Part shown: piece by piece, positions 39,432 through 48,098 of the stretch | How positions within the stretch are numbered: position 1 is the stretch's first letter | How the letters are laid out: every line of letters starts with the position of its first letter | DNA from: Pseudomonas sp. SCA2728.1_7 | GTDB taxonomy: Bacteria; Pseudomonadota; Gammaproteobacteria; Pseudomonadales; Pseudomonadaceae | DNA length: 64,000 bases | Assembly (NCBI RefSeq): GCF_018138145.1 | Contig: NZ_CP073104.1 | Location: 4,965,001 to 5,029,000, forward strand | Reading direction: 5' to 3' | Translations under genes and position numbers: made by a program | Notes under the pieces: model-generated | Told to the model about the DNA's origin: nothing | The model's database searches: none | What the model saw: only the letters and a program-made list of their open reading frames with translations

Positions 39432-40333
39432 AGCCGGGTTTGCGCCCGTTCAGATTTGACCACTTCCTGCGGATCGGCGTGCACCAGCACTTCGGCTCGC
39501 GGGTAGGCTTTGTGAATGGCATCGGCGGCTTGGTCGCTGATGCCGTGCGCCACCGACAAGGTCAATTCCCCCGGTAATTCCAGGTGCAACTGCACGAACC
39601 AGTGGTTGCCGGAGATCCGCGTGCGCAAGTCATGCGCGCCCAACACGCCCGGCACACTGCAGGCCAGTTCGAGCATGTGCTGACTGACATTCATCGGCAG
39701 CTCTTCATCCATCAGCACCGAAAAACTTTCCCGGGCGATCTGGATCGCACTCCACAGAATGTACGCAGCAATGCCCAGACCGAACCACGCATCCAGTTGC
39801 TCAAAACCAAACCCGGCGAGGATCAGCGCAAGCAGAATGCTGCCGTTGAGCAGCATGTCCGAGCGATAGTGCAGCGAGTCCGCGCGCACGGCGTTGGAGC
39901 CGGTCTGCTTGATCACCCGATGCTGCAACACCAGCAGCGCCGCCGTCAGCAGCAACGAAAACACAATCACACCGATGCTCAGCCACGGTGCGCCGATCGG
40001 CTCTGGCGTCTTCAACCGTTCGAACGCCTGAAACGCGATCAATACCGCACTGCCGCCAATGAACAAGGCCTGCGCCATGCCCGCCAGCGATTCCGCCTTG
40101 CCGTGGCCATAACGGTGATCGTCATCGGCCGGGCGCAGCGCGTAATGCACCGCCAGCAGATTGAGCATCGAAGTGACGCCATCCAGCGCCGAGTCGGTGA
40201 GGCCGGCGAGCATGCTCACCGAACCGCTCAGCCACCAGGCGATGGCTTTGGCGACGATCAGCGTGCACGCGACCGCCACCGAGGCGCGGGTCGCCAGCCG
40301 TAGCAGGCGGGCGTGTTCGGGGCTGGATGTCAT
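39425..40333 (-). CDS. cation diffusion facilitator (FieF/YiiP-type metal efflux)
   Basis: 302-aa inner-membrane Zn2+/Fe2+/H+ antiporter. Six membrane helices. The tetrahedral transport site is D47 and D51 (LTDSALDG) with H155 and D159 (LHYRSDML), identical in pattern to YiiP; DDHRYGHGKAE follows helix 2. A cytosolic dimer domain occupies the last 90 residues. Metal cannot be assigned firmly. Leftward and downstream of the small lipoprotein gene (12-bp gap). Confidence 0.94.
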   Translation of the reverse strand: MTSSPEHARLLRLATRASVAVACTLIVAKAIAWWLSGSVSMLAGLTDSALDGVTSMLNLLAVHYALRPADDDHRYGHGKAESLAGMAQALFIGGSAVLIAFQAFERLKTPEPIGAPWLSIGVIVFSLLLTAALLVLQHRVIKQTGSNAVRADSLHYRSDMLLNGSILLALILAGFGFEQLDAWFGLGIAAYILWSAIQIARESFSVLMDEELPMNVSQHMLELACSVPGVLGAHDLRTRISGNHWFVQLHLELPGELTLSVAHGISDQAADAIHKAYPRAEVLVHADPQEVVKSERAQTRLQ

Positions 40334-40345
40334 TGAACGTCCTTT

Positions 40346-40765
40346 TTAAGCGGCGGGTTGCAGGCCGAACATCGCCAATTGTTGAGTGCTGCCCTTGTGT
40401 TGAATCAGGCGCGGATCGTCCAAAGGAAAGTCCCGCCCAAGTTCACTTTCGAGAATAGCCTGCAGCTTGTGATTATCGACCTGACCGCCCGGGCCGATGG
40501 CTTGCTTGAGTTTGGCCGGGTCGATCTGCGCGGTGTGGCCGGGTTCGAAGTAGATCGCGCCGGTGGCAAAGTCGACGGCAAACGCGATCAGGCCGGGGAT
40601 TATGTAGAAGAGCAGGCCTACGGCGTCGAGTACTGCAATCGCCGGGTCGATCTTACCGTCGATCTGACCGCGCCGGTCCGGGTAGAAAATCGAACCGCAC
40701 GCGGTGATTTGCGTGAGCAGGGTGGCGACCAGTACACCGCCGATCAGGCGAAAAGGTAAGCGCAT
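40346..40765 (-). CDS. small lipoprotein of unknown function (PA3962-like)
   Basis: 139-aa protein with a signal peptide and lipobox ending QITAC before GSIFYPDRRGQ. A hydrophobic segment is centred at about residue 55 (AVGLLFYIIPGLIAFAVDF), followed by a soluble C-terminal half. Relatives are sometimes named polyribonucleotide nucleotidyltransferase, but nothing in the sequence supports that. The ATG at 40765 has GGAGATTTTCCC upstream. Probably co-transcribed with the efflux gene. Confidence 0.83.
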   Translation of the reverse strand: MRLPFRLIGGVLVATLLTQITACGSIFYPDRRGQIDGKIDPAIAVLDAVGLLFYIIPGLIAFAVDFATGAIYFEPGHTAQIDPAKLKQAIGPGGQVDNHKLQAILESELGRDFPLDDPRLIQHKGSTQQLAMFGLQPAA

Positions 40766-40861
40766 GGGAAAATCTCCTGAGTCATCTGATAACGAAGCTT
40801 CGTCTTGTGAAGTTAAGACCCTGACGAACGCCAAGCAGTTCGCCGTTATACTCGCGGCTGG

Positions 40862-41119
40862 CAGGGCGTGCCCACAGTAAATTGCGGCCTCGTCTCACCC
40901 CTACCGAAATACGTTGAGGATTGAAGTTGTTTTCTCCAGATCGACACCGCGTGAAGGCCAATGAATCCTATCGGGGTTCGGCCCTCCGGGCTAAAGCTGT
41001 GAGCGCGCCATGCTGCGTTGCGGGACTTGGCAAGGAAACGACCCTTACCTGCGTCCCGCGCCTTGCCTGGCACGCTCACAGCTTTAACGCGACTCGCAAT
41101 TTACTGTGGGCACGCCCTG
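40862..41119. mobile_element. MITE-like element with 25-bp perfect terminal inverted repeats
   Basis: Termini 40862-40886 (starting CAGGGCGTGCCCACAGTAAA) and 41095-41119 are exact reverse complements over 25 bp. Nested inside is a second perfect 13-bp inverted repeat, AAAGCTGTGAGCG (40993-41005) with 41073-41085, and a short hairpin GCCCTCCGGGC. Total 258 bp, no coding capacity for a transposase. The right end lies 10 bp before the hrpB start codon and supplies part of its leader. I recall very similar spurious short reading frames in other fluorescent pseudomonads, which suggests a dispersed family. Confidence 0.72.
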
Positions 41120-41129
41120 GGGAGCCAGC

Positions 41130-43649
41130 ATGAATTCTTTGCCAATCGATGAAGTTTTACCCGCCCTGCGTGAAGCCTTGGCGACGCGCCACGAAGCGGT
41201 GCTCGAAGCACCGCCCGGCGCCGGTAAAACCACCCGCGTGCCCTTGGCCTTGCTCAATGAAGCGTGGCTGGCCGGGCAGACCATTCTGATGCTTGAACCG
41301 CGCCGTCTCGCCGCGCGTGCAGCCGCAGAAAGATTGGCCAGCGAGTTGGGTGAGAAGGTCGGTGAAACCGTTGGTTATCGCATTCGTCTCGACAGCAAGG
41401 TCGGCCCCAACACACGCATCGAAGTGGTCACCGAAGGCATTCTCACCCGGCGCTTGCAGGACGACCCGGCGCTGGACGGCGTGGGCCTGCTGATCTTCGA
41501 CGAATTCCACGAACGCAGCCTCGATGCCGATCTGGCGCTGGCCTTAAGTCTGAACGGTCGCGAGCTGTTTCGAGCTGAACAGCCGCTGAAGATTTTGCTG
41601 ATGTCGGCCACGCTCGAAGGCGAGCGTCTGGCCGGGTTGCTGGATGATGCGCCGATCCTGCGCAGCGAAGGCCGCATGTACCCGGTGACGATGCGCTGGG
41701 GCCGGCTGTTTCAGCCCGGTGAATACATCGATCAACGTGTCACGCAAACCGTGCTTGAAGCACTGCACGACGAAACCGGCAGCGTCTTGGTGTTCCTGCC
41801 GGGGCAGGCGGAAATTCGTCGCGTCCATCAACAACTGGTCGACGCGATTGGTGAGCGCAGTGATGTCTTGCTCTGCCCGCTGCACGGTGAGCTCGACCTC
41901 AATGCGCAACGCGCGGCGATCGATCCGGCGCCGGCCGGTCAGCGCAAAGTGGTGCTGGCGACCAACATCGCCGAGACCAGTCTGACCATCAACGGCGTGC
42001 GCGTGGTGATCGACGCCGGGCTGGCGCGGGTGCCGCGTTTCGATCCCGGCAGCGGCATGACGCGTCTCGATACTCAGCGGATTTCCAAGGCCAGCGCCAC
42101 CCAGCGTGCGGGCCGCGCCGGGCGACTGGAGCCGGGTGTTTGTTATCGCTTGTGGTCGCAGGATCAGCACGAACAGCTGGCGGCGTATGGCAGTGCGGAA
42201 ATTCTCTCGGCGGATCTCGCCAGCCTCGCGCTGCAACTGGGTCGTTGGGGCGTGACGCCGGGCGAACTGGTCTGGCTCGATGTCCCCCCAGCGGCGGCTT
42301 ATGCCCAGGCGCAGGATTTGTTGCAGCGACTTGGCGCGCTGGAAGGCGAGTCTCTGACGACTCATGGTCAGGCCATGGCCGAGTTGCCTGCGCATCCGCG
42401 CATCGGCCATTTGCTTCTGCGCGGTCAGGCGTTGGGTCTGGCGAACATGGCCTGCGACGTCGCCGCATTGCTTGGTGAGCGCGATATCTTGCGTGGCGCC
42501 GGGGCGGATCTGCACAGTCGTCTGGTGCTGCTCTCGGGTGAAGAACGTGCCGCCCGAGGTGCGCAGGGCGGCGTACAACGGGCTAAGCAACTCGCCCGGC
42601 AATATCGCGGTTATCTGCGTGGCAAGGCCAGCGAGCCGGTCAGCGATCCCGATCATCCGCGCTGGCTCGGTGCCTTGCTGGCGCTGGCCTATCCGGATCG
42701 CGTCGCGCAACAGCGGCGTGCCGGTGGCGCTGAATATCGTCTGGCCAACGGTCGTGCGGCGCTGTTCGCCGAAGCGGACAGCCTGATGAAACAGCCGTGG
42801 ATCGTCATCGCCGATCTCGGCAGCCGTCAGGGCCAGCGTGAGGAAAGGATTTATCTGGCAGCGGATTTCGATCCGGCGCTGTTCGATTCGGTGCTGGCCG
42901 AACAGGTGCGCAACGTCGATCAACTGGATTGGGATGAGCGCGAAGGCGTGCTGCGCGCCGAGCGGCAACGCAAGGTCGGCGAGCTGATTCTCAGCCGCGA
43001 GCCGCTGACCGGTCTCGACGAAAATGCGCGCAGTCAGGCGCTGGTCAATCTGGTGCGGCGCAAAGGTCTGGAGTTGCTGCCGTGGACGCCGGAACTGCGG
43101 CAGTGGCAGGCGCGATTGGCGCTGTTGCGGCAGTTGGAATTGAACCATCAGGACGACAGTCAGTGGCCGGATGTCAGCGACGCGACGTTGCTGAACACCC
43201 TCGAAGATTGGCTGATGCCGTATCTGGGCAAGGTCTCGCGGCTCAGTCATTTTGCCAATCTGGATCTGTCGAGCATTGTGCGAAACCTGCTGTCATGGCC
43301 GTTGCCGCAAAAGCTCGATGAGCTGGCGCCGCATCATTTGAGCGTGCCGTCGGGTTCATCGATTCGTTTGGACTACAGCGAGTTTCCACCGATTCTCGCG
43401 GTGCGTTTGCAGGAGCTGTTCGGGCTGGCGGATACACCGCGAATTGCCGGAGGGCGGCAAGTGGTCAAATTGCATCTGCTATCGCCAGCGCGGCGACCGG
43501 TGCAGGTGACGCAGGATCTGGCGAACTTCTGGCGCAGCACCTATGCCGAGGTGAAGAAGGATTTGAAGGGCCGCTATCCGAAGCATTATTGGCCGGATGA
43601 TCCGTTGGTGGCCGAGGCTACGGCGCGGGCGAAACCGCGCGGGACCTGA
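41130..43649 (+). CDS. hrpB: ATP-dependent helicase HrpB
   Basis: 839-aa DExH-box (DEAH/RHA-like) helicase. Motif I is GAGKTT near residue 30 (PPGAGKTT). Motif II is DEFH (IFDEFHERS). Further motifs are SAT (LLMSATLEG) and QRAGRAGR. An HA2 domain and a C-terminal HrpB domain follow. In Xanthomonas and E. coli hrpB has no known essential role, and its RNA target is undefined. The ATG at 41130 is preceded by GGGGAG, which lies at the edge of the MITE-like repeat, so expression may depend on that element. Confidence 0.95.
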   Translation: MNSLPIDEVLPALREALATRHEAVLEAPPGAGKTTRVPLALLNEAWLAGQTILMLEPRRLAARAAAERLASELGEKVGETVGYRIRLDSKVGPNTRIEVVTEGILTRRLQDDPALDGVGLLIFDEFHERSLDADLALALSLNGRELFRAEQPLKILLMSATLEGERLAGLLDDAPILRSEGRMYPVTMRWGRLFQPGEYIDQRVTQTVLEALHDETGSVLVFLPGQAEIRRVHQQLVDAIGERSDVLLCPLHGELDLNAQRAAIDPAPAGQRKVVLATNIAETSLTINGVRVVIDAGLARVPRFDPGSGMTRLDTQRISKASATQRAGRAGRLEPGVCYRLWSQDQHEQLAAYGSAEILSADLASLALQLGRWGVTPGELVWLDVPPAAAYAQAQDLLQRLGALEGESLTTHGQAMAELPAHPRIGHLLLRGQALGLANMACDVAALLGERDILRGAGADLHSRLVLLSGEERAARGAQGGVQRAKQLARQYRGYLRGKASEPVSDPDHPRWLGALLALAYPDRVAQQRRAGGAEYRLANGRAALFAEADSLMKQPWIVIADLGSRQGQREERIYLAADFDPALFDSVLAEQVRNVDQLDWDEREGVLRAERQRKVGELILSREPLTGLDENARSQALVNLVRRKGLELLPWTPELRQWQARLALLRQLELNHQDDSQWPDVSDATLLNTLEDWLMPYLGKVSRLSHFANLDLSSIVRNLLSWPLPQKLDELAPHHLSVPSGSSIRLDYSEFPPILAVRLQELFGLADTPRIAGGRQVVKLHLLSPARRPVQVTQDLANFWRSTYAEVKKDLKGRYPKHYWPDDPLVAEATARAKPRGT

Positions 43650-43716
43650 AGATCAAGAGATCAGCAGCGCCTACAAAATTGAAGTCGGCCACAGAGTAAC
43701 GCTACGACACCGATCT

Positions 43717-43810
43717 ACTGTGGGAGCGAGCCTGCTCGCGAAGGCGTCGTTTCAGTCGACGCATCCGTTACCTGATACAGCGCTTTCGCGAGCAGGCTCG
43801 CTCCCACAGT
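43717..43810. repeat. REPIN (GCTCGCTCCCACA type)
   Basis: Perfect inverted arms beginning ACTGTGGGAGCGAGCCTGCT with a 44-base centre. Lies between convergent hrpB and the EEP-family gene. Confidence 0.92.
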
Positions 43811-43836
43811 GATCGGTGGTGTGCCGAAGTTGTGAA

Positions 43837-44916
43837 CTACGGAGTGGCGGGGAGCAGGAACCGCGCAATCACCGGCAGGTGATCGGAGATGCGCAAGGTA
43901 TCGTCCTGTCGCACCATCGCTTCAACCCGTTTGATCCGCGGGCTATAGAACAGGTAGTCAACCGTACGATCCGGGCCATTCAGACCGGGGTCGTTGGGGT
44001 AGTGGGTCAGCCACTGCGCACGGTCGATACCGCTGGCCTCATTGTTGGTCGGGATCATCGGGTACTTGTCCCACAGCAGATGCAGTTCGCTGTCGGCTGA
44101 GTAGGGCGTGCGTTTTTCGGCAGACAAACGGCGATACTGGCCAAGCGGTAACAGATTGAAGTCGCCACCGATCAACCACGGCAGGCCCTGACTTTCGTAC
44201 TTGTCGAGCACTTTGGCCACGGCGCTCACTTGCGCCTGCAAGGTGTCGTCGGGTTGCCTGGCACGCTCCAGATGGGTATTGAAAACGGTCAGTTGCCCAC
44301 CATCGCTCAGCGGCAGTTTGGTCGCGAGCAGCGCATCTTTTGGCTGGAACTGGCGGCTGATGAAGTTCGCCGAAGCCACCGGCAATTGCAGGCGCTCGGC
44401 GTGTTCGATGCGGTAGCGGCTCAGGGTCGCCAGTTGTCGCCCGACACTGCCGAAAACATGAGCGTCGGGGACGAATTCGGCTTTCCAGTCAAACGCGCTG
44501 GCGCTGCACGGATACAGGTCGGCAACGCGTTCCTGCAATAACTTCAGCTGATCCTGGTAGTCGCTGGCCTTGGCGCCGTCATCCAGTTCCTGCAACAGCA
44601 CCACATCAGGCTGCTCATCGCGGATCACCCGCGCCACCTCATCGAGGCTGAAGGCCATGTCTTCCTGGGTCGGCGCTTCATCGTTGCCCTGGGCCAGATC
44701 ATTCCAGAACACGTAGCGTTTGCCGGCCAGGTACTGCACGTTCCAGGTCATGACTTTCAGCGCCTGGCCCGGCACCAGCGTCGGTGGTGTCCCCGAGCAA
44801 CTGACCGGCAGGGTTTCGCGGGCATCGGGGCGCCAGGTCAGGCTGAACATCAGCGCGCCGATCAACACGACGGCCAGCACAACAAGCAACAGGGTGTAGC
44901 GCAGTAGACGGGTCAT
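43837..44916 (-). CDS. membrane-anchored endonuclease/exonuclease/phosphatase family protein
   Basis: 359-aa EEP-superfamily protein. One N-terminal membrane segment (about residues 5-28), then the domain with MTWNVQYL, the catalytic glutamate in VVLLQELDD, NTHLERARQ, GGDFNLLP and the final SDHLPVIARF. All DNase-I-like active-site residues are present. The substrate could be nucleic acid, a phosphoinositide-like lipid or a sphingomyelin; the periplasmic location does not decide. The ATG at 44916 is chosen to keep the membrane segment at the N-terminus. Confidence 0.88.
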   Translation of the reverse strand: MTRLLRYTLLLVVLAVVLIGALMFSLTWRPDARETLPVSCSGTPPTLVPGQALKVMTWNVQYLAGKRYVFWNDLAQGNDEAPTQEDMAFSLDEVARVIRDEQPDVVLLQELDDGAKASDYQDQLKLLQERVADLYPCSASAFDWKAEFVPDAHVFGSVGRQLATLSRYRIEHAERLQLPVASANFISRQFQPKDALLATKLPLSDGGQLTVFNTHLERARQPDDTLQAQVSAVAKVLDKYESQGLPWLIGGDFNLLPLGQYRRLSAEKRTPYSADSELHLLWDKYPMIPTNNEASGIDRAQWLTHYPNDPGLNGPDRTVDYLFYSPRIKRVEAMVRQDDTLRISDHLPVIARFLLPATP

Positions 44917-44991
44917 GGCTCGGCTTATAGCGTTACAGAAAGTGGCCCCGAGCATACCTGACGGCTGTCTGGAAGCCCAAGCGCGGAGCTG

Positions 44992-45666
44992 TCAGACCGC
45001 TCTGTCACGTTTGTCAGGCAATTCGCTGATCAACATGAACAGGCGGAACAACACCACACTGGTGAACAGTTGCAGGAAGCTGTGAGCGCTGTCGATCAGT
45101 ATGGCGATCACCGGGTTCTGCGGCTCCGGGTACACCGCCAGCGTCGCGCCCTTGAGCAACCACAGCGGCGTCATCACGCAGAGAATACACAGCAGGATCC
45201 GCCAGAAATGCCCACGGGTCAGGCGCAGGCTTTCTTTCATCGCCTGCAAGGGACCCATGCCGCGCAGCACCAGCAGGTATTCGCCGAACGCGAGCATCAC
45301 CATCAACATCAGGCCCGGCAGGAAATACAGCGACAGGCCCAACAAAATCAACAAAGTATTCAGCGCCGTGAGCAACGCGAAGCGCGGCCACAGAGTGGCG
45401 GCCATCGCCAGCAGATCGCGGTTGCGCGGCGCCTCGCCACGGCTGCGTGCATCGAGAAAGAGGATCAGCGCTGCGGTGTACAGCGGATACACCAGCAGAC
45501 CGACGACGATACTGATCGCCGAGATGTTTTCCGGCCCGCTGGCGTGATCGACCACCTGTTGCAGAAACGCTTCGAAAATCACCAGCGGCAGGCACAACCG
45601 CACGATGCTGCCCAAATGGCGTTTGAAAAAATACAGAGAGTCGCGCAGCACTTCGAGGGCATTCAT
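44992..45666 (-). CDS. YciC family inner-membrane protein
   Basis: 224-aa polytopic protein with five or six hydrophobic segments and basic loops, matching the YciC/UPF0259 pattern (start MNALEVLRDSLYFFKRHLG; FLPGLMLMVMLAFGEYLLVL). Function unknown; relatives have been linked to envelope homeostasis. It ends 75 bp upstream of the EEP gene start on the same strand and may share its transcript. Confidence 0.85.
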   Translation of the reverse strand: MNALEVLRDSLYFFKRHLGSIVRLCLPLVIFEAFLQQVVDHASGPENISAISIVVGLLVYPLYTAALILFLDARSRGEAPRNRDLLAMAATLWPRFALLTALNTLLILLGLSLYFLPGLMLMVMLAFGEYLLVLRGMGPLQAMKESLRLTRGHFWRILLCILCVMTPLWLLKGATLAVYPEPQNPVIAILIDSAHSFLQLFTSVVLFRLFMLISELPDKRDRAV

Positions 45667-45844
45667 CAGTCGGTATCGCAGGTCGAAAACAGTGGCTCAC
45701 TTTAACCGATGATGACTGGCGCGACACAAACGTAAACATTCGGTAAAGGTCATTGAAACGTTTTGTCACCGTCTCCATTACAGGAGAGCACCTCGGCCAA
45801 CGTGGACGAGGACAATGTTATCCCCGGCAATCTACGAGGTCGCC

Positions 45845-46600
45845 ATGAACAGCGAAGAGCAAACCCTGATCGATGGACTGTTTTCCCGGCTGCAACAGGC
45901 CGAAACGGAGGCAGCCCCGCGCGATGCCCAGGCTGAGGCGCGGATCAAGGAACACCTGACCCGCCAGCCGGCGGCAGGTTATTTCATGACCCAGGCGATT
46001 CTGGTGCAAGAGGCTGCGCTCAAGAGCCTCGACGAGCAAAACAAAAAGCTGACTCAACAGGTCCAGCAGTTGCAGGCTGAGCTGCAATCAGCCAAAGCGC
46101 AAAGTGCCGCCCCGGCGCCGAGCGGTGGTGGTGGTTTCCTGTCGAGCATTTTTGGTGGCAGCCCACGTCCGGCGCCGACCCAGAGCGCCCCAGCCTCGAC
46201 TGGCGGCTGGCGTGAACCGGCACCGCAGCAGAATTACGCGGCCCCGGCGCCACAACAGAACTTCGGTGCAGCACCGCCTAACTATGCGCAACAAGCCGCT
46301 CCAGGGGCGGGCAGCAGCTTTCTCGGCGGCGCTTTGAAAACCGCCGCCGGTGTGGCCGGTGGCGTGATGCTGGCGCAAGGCATCAGCAGCCTCTTTCATC
46401 ACAATCAGCAGCCGGAAGAAATCGTTGAAGTGATCAAGGAAGAGCCGGCGCAGGTCGCCGATCAGAGCAATAACGGTTGGGGCGATGACCAGCGTGTGGC
46501 CGATAACGGCTTCTCTGGCAATGACCAGAGCGGGTTCACCGACACCGACTACGGCAACGACAACTCATCGTTCTTCGATGACGACGATTCCTTCGTCTGA
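45845..46600 (+). CDS. DUF2076 domain-containing protein
   Basis: 251-aa soluble protein. The N-terminal DUF2076 region (SEEQTLIDGLFSRL, a coiled coil DEQNKKLTQQVQQLQAEL) is followed by a Gly/Pro/Ala/Gln-rich linker. A hydrophobic helix (FLGGALKTAAGVAGGVMLAQGISSL) and an acidic C-terminal tail (FFDDDDSFV) complete it. Families of this type are thought to be periplasmic ligand-binding or scaffold proteins, but no signal peptide is visible. The ATG at 45845 has CGAGG at the right distance and gives the family start MNSEEQ. Confidence 0.87.
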   Translation: MNSEEQTLIDGLFSRLQQAETEAAPRDAQAEARIKEHLTRQPAAGYFMTQAILVQEAALKSLDEQNKKLTQQVQQLQAELQSAKAQSAAPAPSGGGGFLSSIFGGSPRPAPTQSAPASTGGWREPAPQQNYAAPAPQQNFGAAPPNYAQQAAPGAGSSFLGGALKTAAGVAGGVMLAQGISSLFHHNQQPEEIVEVIKEEPAQVADQSNNGWGDDQRVADNGFSGNDQSGFTDTDYGNDNSSFFDDDDSFV

Positions 46601-46612
46601 TTCACCATTCGT

Positions 46613-46634
46613 CCGGAGCCCCTGAGGGCTCCGG
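46613..46634 (+). terminator. hairpin after the DUF2076 gene
   Basis: Nine-base perfect stem CCGGAGCCC/GGGCTCCGG with loop CTGA, 13 bases after the stop codon. The T tract is weak (GATTATTC). Confidence 0.6.
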
Positions 46635-46738
46635 GCCGATTATTCGCGGAACCCTCCTGATGGCTGGCATACTGAGCGCCTTTTTCGGGCCTGGCGCCTG
46701 ATCCCGCTTCGTGCGCTTGCGCGCCCACAGGAACTCCG

Positions 46739-47218
46739 GTGAAAAAAATCGCAGTGTTCGCCGACGTGCAGAACCTCTACTACACCGTGCGTCAGGCCTA
46801 TGGTTGTCACTTCAACTACGCCGCATTGTGGGCCGACATCAGTAAGGACGGGCAGATCGTCGAGGCTTACGCCTACGCGATCGACCGTGGCGACAGCAAG
46901 CAGCAGCAGTTCCAGCAGATCCTGCGCAACCTCGGTTTCACCGTGAAGCTCAAGCCCTACATCCAGCGCAGCGACGGCTCGGCCAAGGGCGACTGGGACG
47001 TGGGCATCACCCTCGACATCATGGACGCCGCCGACCATGTCGACGAAATCGTCCTAGCCTCCGGTGACGGTGATTTCGACATGCTGCTCGAACGCATCAT
47101 CAGCAAACACGGCGTGCAAGCAGTCGCCTATGGCGTGCCCGGCCTGACCGCCAACTCGCTGATCCGCGCCGCCAGCCGTTACGTGCCGATCGAAGGCGCG
47201 CTGCTGTTAAAAAATTAA
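46739..47218 (+). CDS. NYN domain PIN-like nuclease (LabA/DUF88)
   Basis: 159-aa NYN-domain protein. Acidic metal-binding residues of the PIN-like fold are visible: D9 in VFADVQNL, aspartates in KGDWDVGITLDI, and SGDGDFDMLLE. Members are thought to cleave RNA. The start is GTG at 46739, with CAGGAA as ribosome-binding site. The DEDDh exonuclease gene begins 14 bp after its stop, so the two nucleases are likely co-expressed. Confidence 0.88.
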   Translation: MKKIAVFADVQNLYYTVRQAYGCHFNYAALWADISKDGQIVEAYAYAIDRGDSKQQQFQQILRNLGFTVKLKPYIQRSDGSAKGDWDVGITLDIMDAADHVDEIVLASGDGDFDMLLERIISKHGVQAVAYGVPGLTANSLIRAASRYVPIEGALLLKN

Positions 47219-47232
47219 GCTGAAGAATTGAT

Positions 47233-47859
47233 TTGTACGGAGTTGAACCCGGTTTGGAACGCATTGCAGTCATCGACTTTGAAACCACCGGCCTGTCGCC
47301 GAACAGCAACTGCCGCGCCACGGAAATCGCCGTGGTCATGCTGGAAAACGGCCGCATCGTCGAGCGTTACCAGAGCCTGATGAACGCCGGCGTACGCGTC
47401 CCTGCGTTCATCGAACAACTGACCGGCATCAGCAACGCCATGCTGCGCACCGCGCCATCGGCCGAACAGGTGATGAACGAGGTCAACGAGTTTGTCGGCT
47501 GCACGCCGCTGGTGGCGCACAACGCATCCTTCGACCAGAAGTTCTGGGACTTTGAACTGGGACGGATCAAACGCACGCGGTTGCAGAACTTTGCCTGTTC
47601 GCTGTTGCTGGCACGGCGCTTGATGCCTGCGGCGCCGAATCACAAGCTCGGTACGTTGACCACGTTTGCGCGCCTGCCGCATACCGGCCAGGCTCACCGG
47701 GCCATGGCCGATGCCGAGATGGCGGCGAATCTGATGGCGCATCTGGCGGATGAGTTGCGGCACAAGCACGGCGTCAGCGAGCTATCGCATGACCTGCTGT
47801 GCAAGTTGCAGAAAGTCCCCGCCGCGAAAGTCAGCGAGCACTTGCTGCGTTACCGCTGA
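47233..47859 (+). CDS. DEDDh 3'-5' exonuclease (DnaQ-like)
   Basis: 208-aa exonuclease-domain protein with all four acidic residues and the histidine: DFETTG (D15, E17 by this start), HNASFD, and HRAMADAE towards residue 160. It resembles stand-alone PolC/DnaQ-type or RNase T-like proteins rather than the replicative epsilon subunit. Start uncertain: TTG at 47233 or TTG at 47254 with GGAG upstream. Downstream lies a REPIN and then the accessory segment. Confidence 0.86.
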   Translation: MYGVEPGLERIAVIDFETTGLSPNSNCRATEIAVVMLENGRIVERYQSLMNAGVRVPAFIEQLTGISNAMLRTAPSAEQVMNEVNEFVGCTPLVAHNASFDQKFWDFELGRIKRTRLQNFACSLLLARRLMPAAPNHKLGTLTTFARLPHTGQAHRAMADAEMAANLMAHLADELRHKHGVSELSHDLLCKLQKVPAAKVSEHLLRYR

Positions 47860-47880
47860 TCCCCAATCCAGTACACAACC

Positions 47881-47972
47881 CCTGTAGGAGTGAGCCTGCT
47901 CGCGATAGCGGTGTGTCAGTCAATATTTGTTTCGACTGATACTCCGCTATCGCGAGCAGGCTCACTCCTACA
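47881..47972. repeat. REPIN (GCTCACTCCTACA type) at the left edge of the accessory segment
   Basis: Inverted arms CCTGTAGGAGTGAGCCTGCT and complement. Its central part (GGTGTGTCAGTCAATATTTG...) is collinear with the REPIN at the right edge of the insertion, so it forms part of the flanking direct repeat. Confidence 0.9.
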
Positions 47973-48067
47973 TTGGATTTGTGGTGATCCGGACTATTTG
48001 CCGTTGCTTTCGATGTGGCCGAGCGGCACGCGTTTTTCGATTGCGCTCGACAGCACAATCGAGGTCT
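47895..48067. repeat. left flanking direct repeat (REPIN plus lrp 3' end)
   Basis: Collinear with 50127-50297 over about 172 bp. The terminal 72 bp (47996-48067 versus 50226-50297) match at 68 positions, including 43 identical bases from GGCACGCGTTTTTCGATTGC onward. The REPIN half is less similar but keeps the same order and spacing to within two bases. Confidence 0.78.
47994..48067 (-). pseudogene. displaced 3' end of an Lrp/AsnC gene
   Basis: In one frame on the minus strand this fragment reads TSIVLSSAIEKRVPLGHIES followed by NGK and a TAG stop. It differs from the end of the intact Lrp (50221-50676) by only two residues in this stretch (H for Q and S for G) and a shorter last codon set. 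Nothing of the gene upstream of this fragment remains. It comes from a diverged allele of the neighbouring gene. Confidence 0.82.
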
Positions 48068-48098
48068 AGGAATTGCCGAAGGCTGCGATCTTTTCGCG

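Noticed and set aside
40846..41079. 77-aa frame on the minus strand inside the MITE-like element
   Set aside because: It is formed by the inverted-repeat element itself and resembles spurious reading frames annotated in other pseudomonads.
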